Source: Alphaproteobacteria bacterium (lineage in GTDB: Bacteria; Pseudomonadota; Alphaproteobacteria; Rs-D84). Taken from it: a stretch of 53,132 nt of DNA. Within the stretch, counting starts at the first letter, position 1. Each line of letters begins with the position of its first letter. The position numbers and the translations under genes are program-made. The notes under the pieces are model-generated. The model saw only the letters and a program-made list of their open reading frames with translations, ran no database searches and was not told the DNA's origin. The stretch spans positions 1 through 53,132 of the forward strand of contig JAGBVH010000008.1 in the NCBI GenBank assembly GCA_017630405.1, read 5' to 3'. Below are positions 52,101 through 53,132 of the stretch, piece after piece.

Positions 52101-52865
52101 ATGGCTATTATACTTAGTGGTGGCGGCAGTGCAGAACAAACCATTATTACAAATAAGTTATTTGAGAGTTTGATAGATTCTAAGAAACCGATTTTATATA
52201 TTCCTTTGGCATGGACTCACTACGACAATGGCTATCAAAATTGTAGAAAGTTTTTGGTTGGAGAATTTAGTAATATTAAACATGGCGAAATAGAAGTTGT
52301 ACAATCTGCCGATGAAATTTTAAGTAAAAATTTGTTTGATTATTCTGCTATTTTTATAGGTGGTGGGAATACCTATAAATTATTAAAAGGATTGAAAGAT
52401 AGTGGTGCGTTTGAAAAAATAAAACAGTATACTGATAACGGTGGTATAGTTTATGGTGGCAGTGCTGGTGCGGCAATATTTGGAAAAGATATTGATTCTA
52501 TTTTGTATATGGATACAAATAATGTTGGATTAAAAGATACAAATGGCTTTAATTCTTTGTTCGGTTTTTCGCTTACTGTACATTATACAAATCAGAGTGA
52601 GGAAAAGCATAAAAAAGCCACAGAATATTTAATAGAATATTCTATGCGTGAACCGATAATCGCGTTACCAGAAGAAGATAGCCTTTATACAGATGGAAAA
52701 ATTGTAAAAATTGTTGGAACAAGACCTTGGTATATTTTTAATAAAGGCAAAAGTATACAATTAAACCCAGGTGTTGAATATAAAAAGGCTAATTTTACCA
52801 ATATTGTAAACAATGTTGGTGTATTCGAACAGAGCAAAGTATTGGAAAACCGGAGCATTCGATAA
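52101..52865 (+). CDS. Peptidase E-like (S51) / class I glutamine-amidotransferase-like protein
   Basis: 254 residues. IFIGGGNTYKLLKGLK and VYGGSAGAAIFGKDID match the S51 motifs GGGN and GGSAGA, with the nucleophilic Ser in GSAGA. S51 peptidases cut Asp-X dipeptides or cyanophycin; many relatives are uncharacterised. AAAGGTGATGTTTA precedes the ATG. The gene is clearly more AT-rich and uses different codons from its neighbours (for example TTA, AAA, GAT and GGT rich), and lies between two copies of a tRNA-Tyr 3'-end sequence. Horizontal gain, possibly from a Firmicutes-like donor, is inferred. Confidence 0.85.
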   Translation: MAIILSGGGSAEQTIITNKLFESLIDSKKPILYIPLAWTHYDNGYQNCRKFLVGEFSNIKHGEIEVVQSADEILSKNLFDYSAIFIGGGNTYKLLKGLKDSGAFEKIKQYTDNGGIVYGGSAGAAIFGKDIDSILYMDTNNVGLKDTNGFNSLFGFSLTVHYTNQSEEKHKKATEYLIEYSMREPIIALPEEDSLYTDGKIVKIVGTRPWYIFNKGKSIQLNPGVEYKKANFTNIVNNVGVFEQSKVLENRSIR

Positions 52866-52930
52866 TCAGTAAAAATTAGTTGTTTTCAAAAATGCCATTA
52901 TCGAACTCGCGAAATTATTAAAAATCCAAC

Positions 52931-52956
52931 AAAAAACCGCACTTTTAAAGTGCGGT
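52931..52956 (-). terminator. Terminator for the tRNA-Gly/tRNA-Tyr unit
   Basis: ACCGCACTTT-T-AAAGTGCGGT followed on the minus strand by a T run (A run at 52931-52936), eight bases after the tRNA-Tyr CCA end. Confidence 0.92.
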
Positions 52957-52964
52957 GTATCTTT

Positions 52965-53051
52965 TGGTGGGAGTGGGTGGATTCGAACCACCTCAGGCTT
53001 AAGCCAACAGATTTACAGTCTGCCCCGGCTCTCCAACTCCGGCGCACGCCC
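52965..53051 (-). tRNA. tRNA-Tyr (anticodon GTA)
   Basis: Minus strand: anticodon loop CTGTAAA flanked by GCAGA/TCTGT, T arm GGTGG-TTCGAAT-CCACC, a long variable arm (TGGCTTAAGCC) and encoded CCA (52965-52967). The acceptor 5' strand GGGCGTG pairs with CACTCCC except for C4 against U69, and position 8 reads C rather than the usual U. It is still the obvious tRNA-Tyr by arms and anticodon. Confidence 0.9.
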
Positions 53052-53058
53052 AATCCCT

Positions 53059-53132
53059 TGGTGCGGGCAGCGGGAATCGAACCCGCATTTCAAGCTTGGA
53101 AGGCTTGCATACTAGCCTTTGTACTATGCCCG
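53059..53132 (-). tRNA. tRNA-Gly (anticodon TCC), first base outside the window
   Basis: Minus strand: CAAGC-CTTCCAA-GCTTG anticodon arm, T arm GCGGG-TTCGATT-CCCGC, acceptor end TGCCCGC pairing with the (G)CGGGCA at the window edge, and encoded CCA (53059-53061). Lies seven bases upstream of tRNA-Tyr; co-transcribed. Confidence 0.92.

Overview
The window reads as chromosomal DNA of a small-genome, moderately AT-rich alphaproteobacterium, probably host- or gut-associated. This rests on gene content and style only: VirB11-type ATPase, SecB, SecDF-YajC, DciA-like protein, alphaproteobacterial-type AddB, LptF, PagL-like protein, short intergenic gaps and almost no mobile genes. The species cannot be named from the sequence; an Enterousia/RF32-like lineage is a guess.

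Layout. 1-11.2 kb holds four exported cysteine-rich proteins of no recognised family (one running off the left edge), with trxB, serS and a PagL-like barrel among them, plus a hairpin-rich repeat island at 8.18-8.46 kb. 11.3-18.6 kb is a minus-strand run: PAP2 phosphatase, a tail-protease-like protein that has lost its catalytic Ser and Lys, secF-secD-yajC, mutL and greA. 18.7-21.2 kb is a plus-strand run: lptF, a 42-residue membrane microprotein, a Xer recombinase and a J-domain protein. 21.3-30.2 kb is a surface-glycan locus (two Stealth phosphotransferases, RgpF-like protein, four further glycosyltransferase-type genes) interrupted by typA and a small regulated-looking gene. 30.3-32.7 kb has recA, two microORFs behind it and an MFS permease. 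32.8-41.8 kb has two outer-membrane barrels, secB, mltA, dciA-like, ruvC, an FKBP lipoprotein, virB11, yebC and ruvA. 41.8-51.9 kb has mnmE, an acyl-CoA ligase, xthA, addB-engB-rsmI, a LpoA/LppC-like lipoprotein and a methyltransferase. The right end has a foreign-looking S51 peptidase beside tRNA-Tyr and tRNA-Gly.

The most unusual signals are non-coding. A family of about 100-bp palindromic elements (seven cores) lies at the 3' ends of five minus-strand genes, always in the same orientation, with a conserved central sequence and varying but still paired stems; in two cases it supplies the stop codon. Several genes (lptF, rgpF-like, MFS, virB11, perhaps the LppC-like gene) have promoter boxes so close to the ATG that their mRNAs should be leaderless. 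A terminator upstream of the first Stealth gene carries that gene's Shine-Dalgarno sequence in its 3' arm, while an overlapping promoter would start transcripts inside the hairpin. Two tiny ORFs with near-perfect ribosome binding sites follow recA.

How the genes work together: envelope construction and modification dominates (Sec translocon, LptF, PagL-like, PAP2, glycan locus, barrels, MltA, LppC-like), with DNA repair and recombination (mutL, recA, ruvC, ruvA, addB, xthA, Xer) interleaved. A VirB11 ATPase without its partners implies that a type IV secretion or pilus system is encoded elsewhere; whether the Cys-rich proteins belong to it cannot be decided here. Coordinates, motifs and hairpins were read by eye; functional names come from recognised family motifs and not from database searches.
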